DNA of 64,000 bases from Ruegeria sp. EL01 (GCF_900313035.1 NZ_OMPS01000048.1:186001-250000), one strand, 5' to 3'. Counted from the first letter of the stretch, positions 45,563-54,865 are shown. Numbers and translations: made by a program. Notes: generated by a model from the sequence alone, not told the origin.

Positions 45563-47248
45563 TCAGGAATGTTCCTCGGCCGCTGTTGCTGCCAACGCCC
45601 GGTTATAAGCCTTGAGCGCATCCACGTGATAAAGCGCGCCAACGGGTGTTTCATGGCCATCATCATCGACAATAACCACGGGAATACACGGGATGTCGTC
45701 GCGGTCGAAATAGGGCATCGCGGCTTCGAGGGTGGCGCTGGCTTTGACGCAAAACCCCTGATCGATCAGGAGCTGCGCCTCATCCTTTGAAATTGAACGA
45801 GGATCGCCCATCGGGCGCATCACGGCCCCTGCCCTGAGCATGGCCAACAAATAGGCTTGCGGCCCAGCGGCCAAGTGCACGTTGCGACGTTCCAGCTGGG
45901 TCAGGAAGAACGAACGGTCGACCAGGCGAGATGCCAGCGCGGTGGACATCGAAACTGACACCATCACGGCCAGACCGATCTGCCAATCTCCGGTCAGTTC
46001 GAACACGATGAGCGTGGTCGATATTGGTGCGCCCAGAACGGCGGCAGCCACAGCACCCATGCCAGCAAAAGCATAGAGCGTATGGGTGCCCGACACCTCC
46101 GGCAGCAATCCGGTAGCAATCAGACCAAAAGCCAACCCGGTCAGCGCGCCAATCATCAATGATGGGGAAAACACGCCGCCGCCCATGCGCCCACCCATGG
46201 TGATCGCCACCGCCACAGTCTTGAGCACGGCAAACAGGATTGCCGTTGTCAGCACCAGATCGCCGGTCAGGGCACGGATCGTGGTTTCGTACCCAACACC
46301 GATGATATGAGGAAACCAGATCGCCAAAAGGCCCAGCATCGCGCCGGACACCCCCGGCCGCAGCCACCGCGGCAGGGACAGGCGATTCTGGACATGGTTT
46401 CCCATATCCTCGGCAAAGAAGATCGAGCGCATCAGCAGTACTGCCACAAAACCGCAGATCAGACCGAGGATCAGAAAGGCCGGTAGCTCGACGTAGAATT
46501 GCAGCGACCCGGGCGTTTCCAGCGCAAACTCTGTTACGTCGCCATATTCAAGTCGGTTAATCACCGTCCCCGCGACCGAGGCAATGACGATTGGCGCAAA
46601 CGCATGCACGGCGAAGTGGCGCAGCACAACCTCGAGCGCGAACAGGGCCCCGGCGATGGGCGCGTTAAAGCTGGCGGAAACAGCGGCGGCAACAGCGCAG
46701 CCCAGCAGGTCGCGTCCGGTGATGCCATCAGCGTGAATGCGGTTGCTGACCCAGGTCGAGATGACACCCGCCATATGGACCACCGGCCCCTCTCTCCCGG
46801 TGGAACCGCCCGTGCTGAGCGTGATCAACGAGGCAAAGAAGGACGCGATACCAGCTTTGGTTTCGACCCGCCCATCGGTCACAGCAGAGCCTTCCATCAC
46901 ATCTGCCACTGATCGAACGCGCGCGTCATCGGTGAACTTATGCAGGATGACCCCGACGATTAAACCGCCGAAAATGGGGGTGATCAGGATCAGAAACCAC
47001 GGTAGTTTTTCGACGTGGCTGTGCAGCAGCAGAATGTCTTCGGTTTCGTAAACATAGGCCTGCAATGCCTGGATCGCCTTACGAAATCCAAGCGCCATGA
47101 AGCCCGCGGCAATTCCGATGATCAGTGCGATGAACCAGAACTGAATCTGACTGGGCCCCCGGCGCAGCATCACCCGCCAAGCATCCTTGATCGCGGCCAA
47201 AGCCTGACTAAGCTGGTTGCGCAGAACGGTGCGGGTAGATTGGGTCAT
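45563..47248 (-). CDS. ClC-type chloride channel/exchanger with C-terminal CBS-like domain
   Basis: A 561-residue ClC protein with about 17 helical segments. The selectivity region GSTGREGPVVHMAG holds the gating glutamate (Glu153). The conserved segments around GRMGGGVFSPSLMIGA and GAPISTTLIVFELTG follow. The last 85 residues (from about 470) look like a single CBS domain. It moves chloride, either as a channel or in exchange for protons; the sequence alone does not decide. It stands alone on the minus strand. Confidence 0.9.
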   Translation of the reverse strand: MTQSTRTVLRNQLSQALAAIKDAWRVMLRRGPSQIQFWFIALIIGIAAGFMALGFRKAIQALQAYVYETEDILLLHSHVEKLPWFLILITPIFGGLIVGVILHKFTDDARVRSVADVMEGSAVTDGRVETKAGIASFFASLITLSTGGSTGREGPVVHMAGVISTWVSNRIHADGITGRDLLGCAVAAAVSASFNAPIAGALFALEVVLRHFAVHAFAPIVIASVAGTVINRLEYGDVTEFALETPGSLQFYVELPAFLILGLICGFVAVLLMRSIFFAEDMGNHVQNRLSLPRWLRPGVSGAMLGLLAIWFPHIIGVGYETTIRALTGDLVLTTAILFAVLKTVAVAITMGGRMGGGVFSPSLMIGALTGLAFGLIATGLLPEVSGTHTLYAFAGMGAVAAAVLGAPISTTLIVFELTGDWQIGLAVMVSVSMSTALASRLVDRSFFLTQLERRNVHLAAGPQAYLLAMLRAGAVMRPMGDPRSISKDEAQLLIDQGFCVKASATLEAAMPYFDRDDIPCIPVVIVDDDGHETPVGALYHVDALKAYNRALAATAAEEHS

Positions 47249-47338
47249 TGGCCCTCGGGGATCATGTCGTATCCCTTAGTAAGCCACGGAGCGTTCATAT
47301 AAAAGTGCGATAGCGGCCGCGCGTGGTAGCGAGTTGTT

Positions 47339-48988
47339 TCAGGCTTGCAGCAAAGCGCGGGCTGCGGCGCGGGCCTCGTCCGTTATTGTGTCACCTGCAA
47401 CCATGCGCGCGATCTCGTCCACCCGGTCGGGATCCGCCAGAGGGGTGACGGTAGACAGGGTCTGCCCGCCGGTGACATGCTTCTGAACACGCCAGTGATG
47501 CGCGGCCCGGGCGGCAACCTGCGGCGAGTGGGTGACAACCAGCACCTGCCCGCCTTGTGCCAGTGACGCCAGACGTCGCCCTACTGCGTCAGCGGTGGCG
47601 CCCCCGACGCCGCGATCAATCTCATCAAAGATCATTGTGCGGGCACTGTCATCACCGGACAGACACACCTTAAGCGCCAGCAGAAAGCGGCTCAGTTCCC
47701 CGCCCGAGGCGATCTTGTTCAGCGGTCCCGACGGTGCACCCGGGTTGGTGGCGACTGTGAATGCAACCGCATCAGTTCCTTCAGGGCCGGGATCGGTGGT
47801 GGTGATTTCGGTCTGAAACACCGCGCGTTCCATTTTCAGCGGTGCCAATTCTTCCATGACGGCGGCATCCAGCTGCCCAGCCGCCGATTTTCGCGCAGCA
47901 CTCAGCGCATTGGCTGCATCATCATATTCAGTTTGCGCCGCGCCCATAGCAGCGCGTTTGTCAGCAAGATCCGCATCACCTGCATCCAGCCGGTTGAGCC
48001 GGTTCCTCAGCGTTTCGGCGAAGCCACCCAGTTCATCCGGCACAACATCGTGCTTGCGGGCCAATGCGCGGATCGCGAACAGTCGTTCTTCGGCGGCTTC
48101 AAGTTCAGCCGGGTTGAAATCCAGGGCCTGAAGGCAGGCGCTGACACCATCCTGCGCCTCGCCCAATTCGATCATGGCCCGCCCCAGCGCAGCAACGGGG
48201 CCTTCCAGTTGCCCGCCTGCATGGTCGGATACACCTTCGAGCCAGCGCACCGCGTCGACCATGGCGCCCTCGGCCCCGTCCCCACCCAACAAATCAAAGG
48301 CGCGGGCGACATCGTCACGGATGCGTTCTGCCCCTTGCATCATTCGGCGGCGCGCGTCGAGATCGGCATCCTCGCCCGGCTGGGGATCAAGTTGATCCAG
48401 TTCCGCCACAGCGTGGCGCAGAAATTCTTCTTCGGCGCGCATACTCGCCAATGCCGCTTCGGTCTCGGCCAGCGCTTTGCGTGTGCGGGACAGGTCAACC
48501 CATGCGGTGCGCACGGCATGTAGGTGACTCGAAAGCTGGGCATAGGTGTCCAACATCACCCGGTGGCCGCGCGGGTTCAGCAGGCCACGATCATCATGCT
48601 GGCCATGCAATTCGATTAGGGTTTCAGACAGGGCCCGCAACACCTCGCCAGAACAGCGACGGTCATTGACCCAGGCCGTCTTGCGCCCTTCGGCGGTGTT
48701 GACACGACGTAGGATCAGCTCTTCCCCGCCGGGCAGACCGGCCTCAGCAAGGATTTCGTGGGCAGGATGATCCGCGGGCAGTTCGAATTCTGCCACGACC
48801 TCGCCCTGCGCGGCCCCCTGACGGACCAGTTCAGCCCGTCCACGCCAACCAAGCACAAAGCCCAGCGAATCCAGCAGGATCGATTTTCCCGCCCCGGTTT
48901 CGCCGGTCAATGCGTTCAAACCCGGTTGGAACGTTAGCTCCAACCGATCAATGATCAGCATGTCGCGGATATCGAGGGCGCGCAGCAT
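47339..48988 (-). CDS. recN: DNA repair protein RecN
   Basis: A 549-residue SMC-like ATPase. Walker A GETGAGKS is at residues 29-36, a long helical middle (about 150-370) suits the coiled coil, and the C-terminal half ends with MIFDEIDRGVGGATADAVGRRL. RecN acts early in repair of double-strand breaks. The frame runs back to a TTG at 49012; ATG 48988, giving LRALDIRDMLIIDRLEL, is the usual start. It follows bamD by 36 bases and ends the division/envelope cluster. Confidence 0.94.
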   Translation of the reverse strand: MLRALDIRDMLIIDRLELTFQPGLNALTGETGAGKSILLDSLGFVLGWRGRAELVRQGAAQGEVVAEFELPADHPAHEILAEAGLPGGEELILRRVNTAEGRKTAWVNDRRCSGEVLRALSETLIELHGQHDDRGLLNPRGHRVMLDTYAQLSSHLHAVRTAWVDLSRTRKALAETEAALASMRAEEEFLRHAVAELDQLDPQPGEDADLDARRRMMQGAERIRDDVARAFDLLGGDGAEGAMVDAVRWLEGVSDHAGGQLEGPVAALGRAMIELGEAQDGVSACLQALDFNPAELEAAEERLFAIRALARKHDVVPDELGGFAETLRNRLNRLDAGDADLADKRAAMGAAQTEYDDAANALSAARKSAAGQLDAAVMEELAPLKMERAVFQTEITTTDPGPEGTDAVAFTVATNPGAPSGPLNKIASGGELSRFLLALKVCLSGDDSARTMIFDEIDRGVGGATADAVGRRLASLAQGGQVLVVTHSPQVAARAAHHWRVQKHVTGGQTLSTVTPLADPDRVDEIARMVAGDTITDEARAAARALLQA

Positions 48989-49024
48989 CGGGTCTTTACC
49001 GTCCCAAGCCAAAAGCCATGACGA

Positions 49025-49888
49025 TTACAACCACTCACCCTTGACCGTTTGACGATAGATCGTGCTGAGCCAGTTGTTGCCACGGCTCTTGAGATCCAGC
49101 CCACGCGAGGTCAGCAGCTTGTAGGCGTCATCATACCATTCCGAAGACTGGTAGTTGTAGCCAAGGATCGCACCGGCTGTTTGGGCCTCATCCACCAGAC
49201 CAAGCGACAAATACGCCTCGACCAGACGATACAGCGCTTCGGCGGTATGCGATGTGGTCTGGAAATCCTCGACCACGACGCGGAACCGGTTGATCGCCGC
49301 GATATAGTGATCCTGGCGCAGGTAATAACGCCCGATCTCCATTTCCTTGCCCGCCAGATGGTCAAATGCCAAGTCAAATTTCAGCACGGCCGAGGTGGCA
49401 TATTCGCTGTCTGGATAGACCTCGATCACGGTGCGCAGGGATTGTAGTGCCTGGAAGGTCAAGCCCTGATCACGACCGACCTCGTCAATCTGGTCGTAGT
49501 AGCTAAGCGCCAGAAGATATTGCGCATAGGCCGCGTCTTCATCCGTTGGATAGAAATCAATGTAACGCTGCGCAGCAGCGCGGCTTTCCTCGTAGTTCTG
49601 GTCTGAGTGAAACGAGAACGCCTGCATGATCAGCGCGCGTTTGGCCCAATCAGAATAGGGATACAGACGCTCGACTTCCGAGAAATACCAAGCCGCGTCG
49701 TCCGAACGGTCTTGCGACAGCTCGTATTCGCCACGGGTGTAAATCTGTTCCGGCGTATAGCCTTCCAGGTTTTGACTGCGATCCGCGCCTTTGTTGCCGA
49801 ACAGGCCCCCCGCGTTGCCACATGCCGTCAAAGTTGCTGCCAGAAGAATCGCGCCTGCGAATCTGACTGCCGCTTTGCTGCCAACCAT
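49025..49888 (-). CDS. bamD: Outer membrane assembly lipoprotein BamD
   Basis: A 287-residue lipoprotein: signal GAILLAATLTAC with lipobox, then TPR-type repeats (EQIYTRGEYELSQDRSDDAAWYFSEVERLYPYSDWAKRA and later ALQSLRTVIEVYPDSEYATSA). BamD works with BamA in folding outer-membrane proteins. Of two ATGs, 49888 is chosen because AAGG lies nine bases upstream; it abuts the ATG at 49897 with no spacing. It lies between lpxC and recN, as in other Rhodobacteraceae. A small CGGGG/CCCCG hairpin (49917-49930) lies about 30 bases before the start. Confidence 0.93.
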   Translation of the reverse strand: MVGSKAAVRFAGAILLAATLTACGNAGGLFGNKGADRSQNLEGYTPEQIYTRGEYELSQDRSDDAAWYFSEVERLYPYSDWAKRALIMQAFSFHSDQNYEESRAAAQRYIDFYPTDEDAAYAQYLLALSYYDQIDEVGRDQGLTFQALQSLRTVIEVYPDSEYATSAVLKFDLAFDHLAGKEMEIGRYYLRQDHYIAAINRFRVVVEDFQTTSHTAEALYRLVEAYLSLGLVDEAQTAGAILGYNYQSSEWYDDAYKLLTSRGLDLKSRGNNWLSTIYRQTVKGEWL

Positions 49889-49974
49889 ACCGCCCATCCT
49901 TGTCGTCTTAACTTAACGGGGTTCGCCCCGGATTGAGCCATGGTCTAGCACAGAAAATTCCGGTGCAAAACGCC

Positions 49975-49983
49975 TTATCCACG
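49975..49983 (+). promoter_or_regulatory. DnaA-box-like 9-mer upstream of bamD
   Basis: TTATCCACG differs from the DnaA box TTATCCACA only at the last base. It lies in the 127-base gap between lpxC and bamD. Confidence 0.3.
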
Positions 49984-50015
49984 CTCTGGCATAATTGTCG
50001 TCAGAGTTGATCGGA

Positions 50016-50936
50016 TCAGGCGACTTCGGGGATTTCGTTCAGAACAAGGCCCTGCCCCGGCAAGCGCGCAGCTTGTTCAGGGGTGCAAAGGACGGGACGC
50101 ACTGCGCCGGGCGTTTCGAACAGTTTGCGCAGCAAGGTATTGGTCATTGAATGCCCAGACTTGTCGCCGGTGAAGTGGCCCAGAATCGGCCCGCCTGCCA
50201 GATAGAGATCGCCCAGAGCGTCCAGCATCTTGTGGCGCACCGCCTCATCCGCGCGGCGGAAGCCGCCCGGGGTCAGAACTTCGTCGCCCTGTACAACGAC
50301 CGCATTCTCCAACGTGCCGCCAAGTGCAAGACCGTTTTCACGCATGGCTTCGACATCGGTACGACGGCAGAAAGTTCGGCAATCGCTGAGTTCACGCGCA
50401 AACGATCCGTTGCGCATGTCCAGTGTTTTGGTCTGGCTGCCAATGGCGTCGTCTTCGAATTCAATATGGAAGTCGATGATCAGCCCATCAGCAGGCACGA
50501 TCATCGCGCAGGCACCTTCACGCGAAGCAGTCACCTGCTTTAGGACCTCGTAAGCCAAAACCGGGCTGGCCTGACGGCGTACGCCCTTGGCCATGATGCC
50601 GCGCACGAAATCGATGGATGACCCGTCCATGATCGGAACCTCGGGGCCATCAATCTCGATCAGTGCATTGTGCACGCCGCATCCGGCCAGAGCCGCCATG
50701 ATATGTTCAACAGTAGACACCGACACACCAGCGTCATTCACCAGACGGGTGCACAGCGGCGTCCGCTCGACCACGTCATAGATCGCAGGGATGAGGGCAT
50801 TGCCCAACTCAATATCCGTCCGTTTGAACCAGATGCCGTGACCGGCGGCTGCCGGTTTCAGGACCATGTTGGCGGGTTGACCGCCATGCAGTCCGACGCC
50901 TTTGAACGTGATCGGAGATTTGAGCGTATGTTGCAA
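50016..50936 (-). CDS. lpxC: UDP-3-O-acyl-N-acetylglucosamine deacetylase
   Basis: A 306-residue LpxC, the committed step of lipid A synthesis. Zinc ligands are seen in STVEHIMAAL (His78) and in RHKMLDALGDLYLAG (His and Asp). The start codon is TTG at 50936: TGAGG lies six bases before it and no ATG is available before the first conserved strand QHTLKSPITFKGVGLHGG. It follows ftsZ on the same strand but after a strong terminator, so it has its own promoter in the 213-base gap. Confidence 0.94.
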   Translation of the reverse strand: MQHTLKSPITFKGVGLHGGQPANMVLKPAAAGHGIWFKRTDIELGNALIPAIYDVVERTPLCTRLVNDAGVSVSTVEHIMAALAGCGVHNALIEIDGPEVPIMDGSSIDFVRGIMAKGVRRQASPVLAYEVLKQVTASREGACAMIVPADGLIIDFHIEFEDDAIGSQTKTLDMRNGSFARELSDCRTFCRRTDVEAMRENGLALGGTLENAVVVQGDEVLTPGGFRRADEAVRHKMLDALGDLYLAGGPILGHFTGDKSGHSMTNTLLRKLFETPGAVRPVLCTPEQAARLPGQGLVLNEIPEVA

Positions 50937-51069
50937 ATGATGCCTCAGAGAGTGATGTCCAGCCTGCGAGGGCTGTGTTGCACCCTCAGTTAAGGAAGCA
51001 ATCGATAAGGCTCAACTCACTCTTTGTAACCGAATGAAACATGTATGTAACAGATCGGCAAAACCCTGC

Positions 51070-51078
51070 TTATCCACC
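51070..51078 (+). promoter_or_regulatory. DnaA-box-like 9-mer upstream of lpxC
   Basis: TTATCCACC differs from TTATCCACA only at the last base. It lies between the ftsZ terminator and lpxC. Confidence 0.3.
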
Positions 51079-51101
51079 TATAATACTTTGGTAATAAAGT
51101 A

Positions 51102-51128
51102 AAAAGGGCCGCCGGAAGGCGACCCTTT
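51102..51128 (-). terminator. Rho-independent terminator of ftsZ
   Basis: An 11-bp stem (51103-51113 with 51118-51128, one non-standard pair) with a GGAA/TTCC loop is followed on the minus strand by TTTTTACTTTATTACC, 20 bases past the ftsZ stop. Confidence 0.85.
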
Positions 51129-51149
51129 GCAATCAATTTGTTACCGCCA

Positions 51150-52769
51150 TCAGTTGGCTTGGCGGCGCAGGAAGGCCGGAATTTCGATCCGTTCCTGATC
51201 GGGGTCAGCCTCATCATGGATAGGTGCCGTAGCGTCAGTCTGGCGCATTGCGGGCTGTTGACGCACCGGTTGCGGGGTCTGTGCCGGTGTATCCGCCGCG
51301 TGGCCCGTCATCCGGTCAATCAACCGATTGAAGCCAAAGCGGGGGCGTTCCTCGGTCTCGGGATGCGGTTGCTGTACAGCCTCAGGAGGGCGAGAAGCGG
51401 ACAGGCGCTGCTTGGCTGACGGCACGTTCTGAACGGCCGCCTGCAGACGCTGCAGTGCTTCGGGTGAAGGGGTGCCTGCAGCTTGTCCACGCGGAGCAAC
51501 AAAGGTTTCCGGCGCTTGTTCGACAGGATCAGGCTGCGGTTCAAACTCGGCCACGCGCGGCTGGTAGGCGGGGGGCGGCAGGCCGTCATCATCCCGTTCT
51601 TCCCGCGCATGAAACTGCGCCGGGGCAGGCTCTTCGGCCGCTTCGAACAAAGAAGGCTCGCGGATTTCTTCCGGCTGCGGAGCAGGCTCGGCCATTTCAG
51701 CCGCAACAGGCGTTTCCTCGGGCATGTGGTCTTCCGCTGATACAGTGCGAGTCAGCGGCGCTGACATCGAACGGCGGGCGACCGGAATATCTTCCTGCTT
51801 TTCGGTGGCGTCGATGCCAGTGGCAACAACCGATACGCGCATGCCACCTTCCATCACGGTGTCCAGCGTCGAACCGACGATGATATTGGCCTCTGGGTCC
51901 ACTTCTTCGCGGATGCGGTTGGCGGCTTCGTCCAGTTCGAACAAGGTCAGGTCGTGCGAGCCGGTGATGTTGATCAGCACGCCCTTGGCGCCTTTGAGGC
52001 TGATTTCGTCCAGCAGCGGGTTGGCAATGGCCTTCTCGGCCGCCTGAACCGCACGATCTTCGCCAGTCGCCTCACCGGTGCCCATCATGGCTTTGCCCAT
52101 CTCGTCCATGACCGCGCGGACGTCGGCAAAGTCGAGGTTGATCAGGCCCGGACGCACCATCAGATCGGTGACGCCTTTGACACCCTGATACAAGACGTCG
52201 TCGGCCATCGAGAACGCCTCGGTGAACGTGGTCTTTTCATTGGCCAGACGGAACAGGTTCTGGTTTGGAATGATGATCAGCGTGTCGACGACCCGTTGCA
52301 GCGATTCAACGCCGTCCTCGGCCTGACGCATCCGCTTTGCACCTTCGAACTGGAAGGGCTTGGTCACGACACCAACGGTCAGCACGCCGAGTTCGCGTGC
52401 GGCCTGCGCAATAATCGGGGCCGCCCCTGTACCGGTGCCACCGCCCATGCCAGCGGTGATAAAGCACATATGTGCGCCCGCCAGGTGATCGACAATCTGT
52501 TCGATGCTTTCTTCGGCGGCAGCGGCCCCTACAGTCGGTCGCGCCCCTGCACCCAGACCTTCGGTGACCTTGACGCCCAGCTGTACACGCGCCGATGATT
52601 GGCTTTGCTGCAGCGCCTGCGCATCTGTGTTCGCGACAACAAAGTCGACGCCATCCAGTTGCTTTTCAATCATGTTGTTAACGGCATTGCCGCCGGCGCC
52701 GCCAACGCCAAATACTGTGATCCGAGGCTTCAGTTCATCGTGCCCGGGCATCGAAAGATTCAATGTCAT
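51150..52769 (-). CDS. ftsZ: Cell division GTPase FtsZ
   Basis: A 539-residue FtsZ. The tubulin motif GGGTGTG is at residues 109-115 and the GTPase fold runs to about 320. Then comes a very long linker of ~200 residues rich in Pro, Glu, Gln and Ala, and the C-terminal peptide ERIEIPAFLRRQAN that binds FtsA and other anchors. Inside the linker a short hydrophobic-basic block, PRFGFNRLIDRMTG (about 477-490), stands out. FtsZ builds the division ring. It starts with ATG at 52769 after a 347-base upstream region and ends at a strong terminator. Confidence 0.96.
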   Translation of the reverse strand: MTLNLSMPGHDELKPRITVFGVGGAGGNAVNNMIEKQLDGVDFVVANTDAQALQQSQSSARVQLGVKVTEGLGAGARPTVGAAAAEESIEQIVDHLAGAHMCFITAGMGGGTGTGAAPIIAQAARELGVLTVGVVTKPFQFEGAKRMRQAEDGVESLQRVVDTLIIIPNQNLFRLANEKTTFTEAFSMADDVLYQGVKGVTDLMVRPGLINLDFADVRAVMDEMGKAMMGTGEATGEDRAVQAAEKAIANPLLDEISLKGAKGVLINITGSHDLTLFELDEAANRIREEVDPEANIIVGSTLDTVMEGGMRVSVVATGIDATEKQEDIPVARRSMSAPLTRTVSAEDHMPEETPVAAEMAEPAPQPEEIREPSLFEAAEEPAPAQFHAREERDDDGLPPPAYQPRVAEFEPQPDPVEQAPETFVAPRGQAAGTPSPEALQRLQAAVQNVPSAKQRLSASRPPEAVQQPHPETEERPRFGFNRLIDRMTGHAADTPAQTPQPVRQQPAMRQTDATAPIHDEADPDQERIEIPAFLRRQAN

Positions 52770-53116
52770 GCTCTGTCCGCCTGTTTTTATGTTCCGCCAA
52801 AGCGGTGTTTTTCTTGCCTATCCGCCTATGATTCTATCGCTCCAATACGAAAAGGTCACGTCAAAAATTGCGTGATTCCACAAAATATGGAGGAAATAAG
52901 GCGCTAAACGGCGGTATTTCGCACCGAACGCCAGATATTGGGGAACACAGGCAAATCACAACAAGACAAGCGTCATCCGCGCCGCATTTTGGATGCGTCA
53001 CGGGTGATTGGATCGTATCGGTACATGCGGAAAACTGCTCAGGGTCCTGCCGCGGGGCCTCTTGCGGGCCCTGTGGATATCTTTAGGGATAAATCCAGCC
53101 ACTGCAACCCGTTTCT
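52770..53116. promoter_or_regulatory. ftsZ upstream regulatory region
   Basis: This 347-base gap has no gene. It should hold the ftsZ promoter. Two GANTC sites (GATTC at 52830-52834 and 52874-52878), the target of the alphaproteobacterial CcrM methylase, lie about 60-110 bases before the start codon. A DnaA-box-like 9-mer (53072-53080, minus orientation, first base differs) lies near the far end. No clear -35/-10 pair was found. Confidence 0.45.
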
Positions 53117-53536
53117 TTAGCTGATCGGGGCACTTGGGCAGTTCAGACTATTCGTGGTTATGCTGCGCACTTCCTGAATTTCGCCGTCCGAGAGTGAGGC
53201 AAGCCGCACCAATAGGCGGTCTTTATACATAAAAGGCCACCAGCACACTGGAAAGCCATCCGGGTCATTGTCGTACAGAAAGCAGATCTGACCGTTGGGC
53301 GTGGTGATTTGGCCGTAAACGCAGCCCTCGCCTTCTTGCCGCCAGACCGACGTCGTGCGATTCAGAAACTGCTCGGTTCCCACCAGATCGCCGCTGCGGA
53401 TTTCATAGAACTTCAGCGTTTTTCCAACTGCGGTATCCAGAAAGGCGTCAGGCGTGATGACAGTCTGCGCCGCGGCCCAGCCGGGCAACAACATTGCCCC
53501 AAGGACGGCGCAGCGCAGTGTGTTACCAATTGTCAC
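53117..53536 (-). CDS. Secreted four-cysteine protein between ftsA and ftsZ
   Basis: A 139-residue protein whose GTG start (53536) lies inside the end of ftsA, overlapping by 14 bases; GGTGG precedes it. Residues 1-23 form a signal peptide ending GWAAAQ. The mature ~115 residues have four cysteines (GCVYG, ICFLYD, VCWW, NCPS) and the pattern FLDTAVGKTLKFYEI near the start. The pattern recalls small exported roseobacter proteins, but no named family is assigned. It is translated with the division genes and lies before the ftsZ promoter region. Confidence 0.75.
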   Translation of the reverse strand: MTIGNTLRCAVLGAMLLPGWAAAQTVITPDAFLDTAVGKTLKFYEIRSGDLVGTEQFLNRTTSVWRQEGEGCVYGQITTPNGQICFLYDNDPDGFPVCWWPFMYKDRLLVRLASLSDGEIQEVRSITTNSLNCPSAPIS

Positions 53537-54860
53537 GGAACCACCGGACGGCCCGTTTGAAAGGACGCGCCGCGTCCGTGTCGACCGGGATTTCGAAATC
53601 CCACCATTCGTCCTGCGGATGCGCGGCAAACAGGCTAAGCCCCACAGCAGACGAAAAGCCTGGCCCAGTTGCCGATTGCGGCAGCCCGTGGACGCGCAGC
53701 GGGCGACCCAGGCGCACGCGCTGGCCCAAAATCCGCGTCGCGAGGCCATCCAGTCCCATGATCTGACTGCCACCGCCGGTCAGCACAATCTGCTGGCTTG
53801 GCATATGCTCAAACCCGGCCGCGTCCAGACGCACGCGGACCTCCTCAAGGATTTCCTCGACCCGGGGGCGCATGATTCCGATAAGTTCAGCACGGCTGAC
53901 AGTACGGCGGTCATGCTCCCAGTCTCCGGTATCACCACCGATATCGAGCATATCACGATCATCGGCTCCGGTGGCATGGACACCGCCGTTAAAGGTCTTG
54001 ATCCGTTCGGCCACAGACGCGGGCACGCCAAGCCCCTTGGAAATGTCCGATGTCACATGATCCCCGCCTATGCGCACGCAATCGGCATAGATCATGTGCT
54101 TTTTCATGAAGATCGACACGCTGGTCGTGCCGCCGCCCATATCAATACAGGCCGCGCCCAGTTCCTGCTCATCTTCAACAAGGGATGAGATGCCTGACAC
54201 ATAAGCCGAATTTGCAATACCGGCGAGTTCCAGATCGCAGCGCTTGATACAGCGCACGATGTTTTGAATCGCCACGGCATCAACAGTCAACATGTGCATA
54301 TCAACGGCCAGCGACTGCCCCAGTTGACCACGCGGATCAATCAGACCCGAGCGGTTGTCGAGCGCAAAGTTCACCGGCTGAGCATGCAGCACCTCGCGCC
54401 CTGCCCCATAATCGGGCACGTCGCAGGCGTTCAAAACGCGGCCCACTTCGGCCTCGGTCACAAGCTGGCCTTCCAGATCAACCTGCGCATCCAGCCCATA
54501 GGACCTTGGGTTGGCGCCCGAGAAACAGGCGATCACATGATCAACGCGGATGTCAGCCATTTTTTGCGCTGCCTGTAACGCCGTGCGGATGGCACGCTCG
54601 GTTTCCTGCATGGCGGTGACTTCGCCAAATTGCACGCCGCGTGAGCGTGTTGTGGCGGCTCCGACAACACGGAACCCGGTCTGGCCCGCCATGGACCCGA
54701 TGGTGTTATCCTCGCTGAGCCGCCCAGATCCGTCGAACCGCAGCACAAGGCAGCTGATCTTGGAACTTCCTACATCCAGAATGGCGACGACGCCCCTTTG
54801 CATGGCTTGTCTACGCATTTGCCGCATGGCGCGTTGAGACTGATATAGATCGGTCATCAT
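53523..54860 (-). CDS. ftsA: Cell division protein FtsA
   Basis: A 445-residue actin-like protein. The phosphate-1 strand reads GVVAILDVGSSKISCLVLRF, phosphate-2 IDMGGGTTSVSIFMKK, and the adenosine motif VLTGGGSQIMGL. A short C-terminal tail ending RAVRWFRDNW is the amphipathic helix that holds FtsA to the membrane. It ties FtsZ to the inner membrane. It starts five bases after ftsQ, and its end overlaps the start of the secreted protein gene. Confidence 0.95.
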   Translation of the reverse strand: MMTDLYQSQRAMRQMRRQAMQRGVVAILDVGSSKISCLVLRFDGSGRLSEDNTIGSMAGQTGFRVVGAATTRSRGVQFGEVTAMQETERAIRTALQAAQKMADIRVDHVIACFSGANPRSYGLDAQVDLEGQLVTEAEVGRVLNACDVPDYGAGREVLHAQPVNFALDNRSGLIDPRGQLGQSLAVDMHMLTVDAVAIQNIVRCIKRCDLELAGIANSAYVSGISSLVEDEQELGAACIDMGGGTTSVSIFMKKHMIYADCVRIGGDHVTSDISKGLGVPASVAERIKTFNGGVHATGADDRDMLDIGGDTGDWEHDRRTVSRAELIGIMRPRVEEILEEVRVRLDAAGFEHMPSQQIVLTGGGSQIMGLDGLATRILGQRVRLGRPLRVHGLPQSATGPGFSSAVGLSLFAAHPQDEWWDFEIPVDTDAARPFKRAVRWFRDNW

Positions 54861-54865
54861 GGTCG

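Noticed and set aside
53536..53773. N-terminal extension of the secreted protein gene into ftsA
   Set aside because: The extension overlaps ftsA completely, is rich in Arg, Trp and Cys, and would hide the signal peptide that begins at the GTG at 53536.
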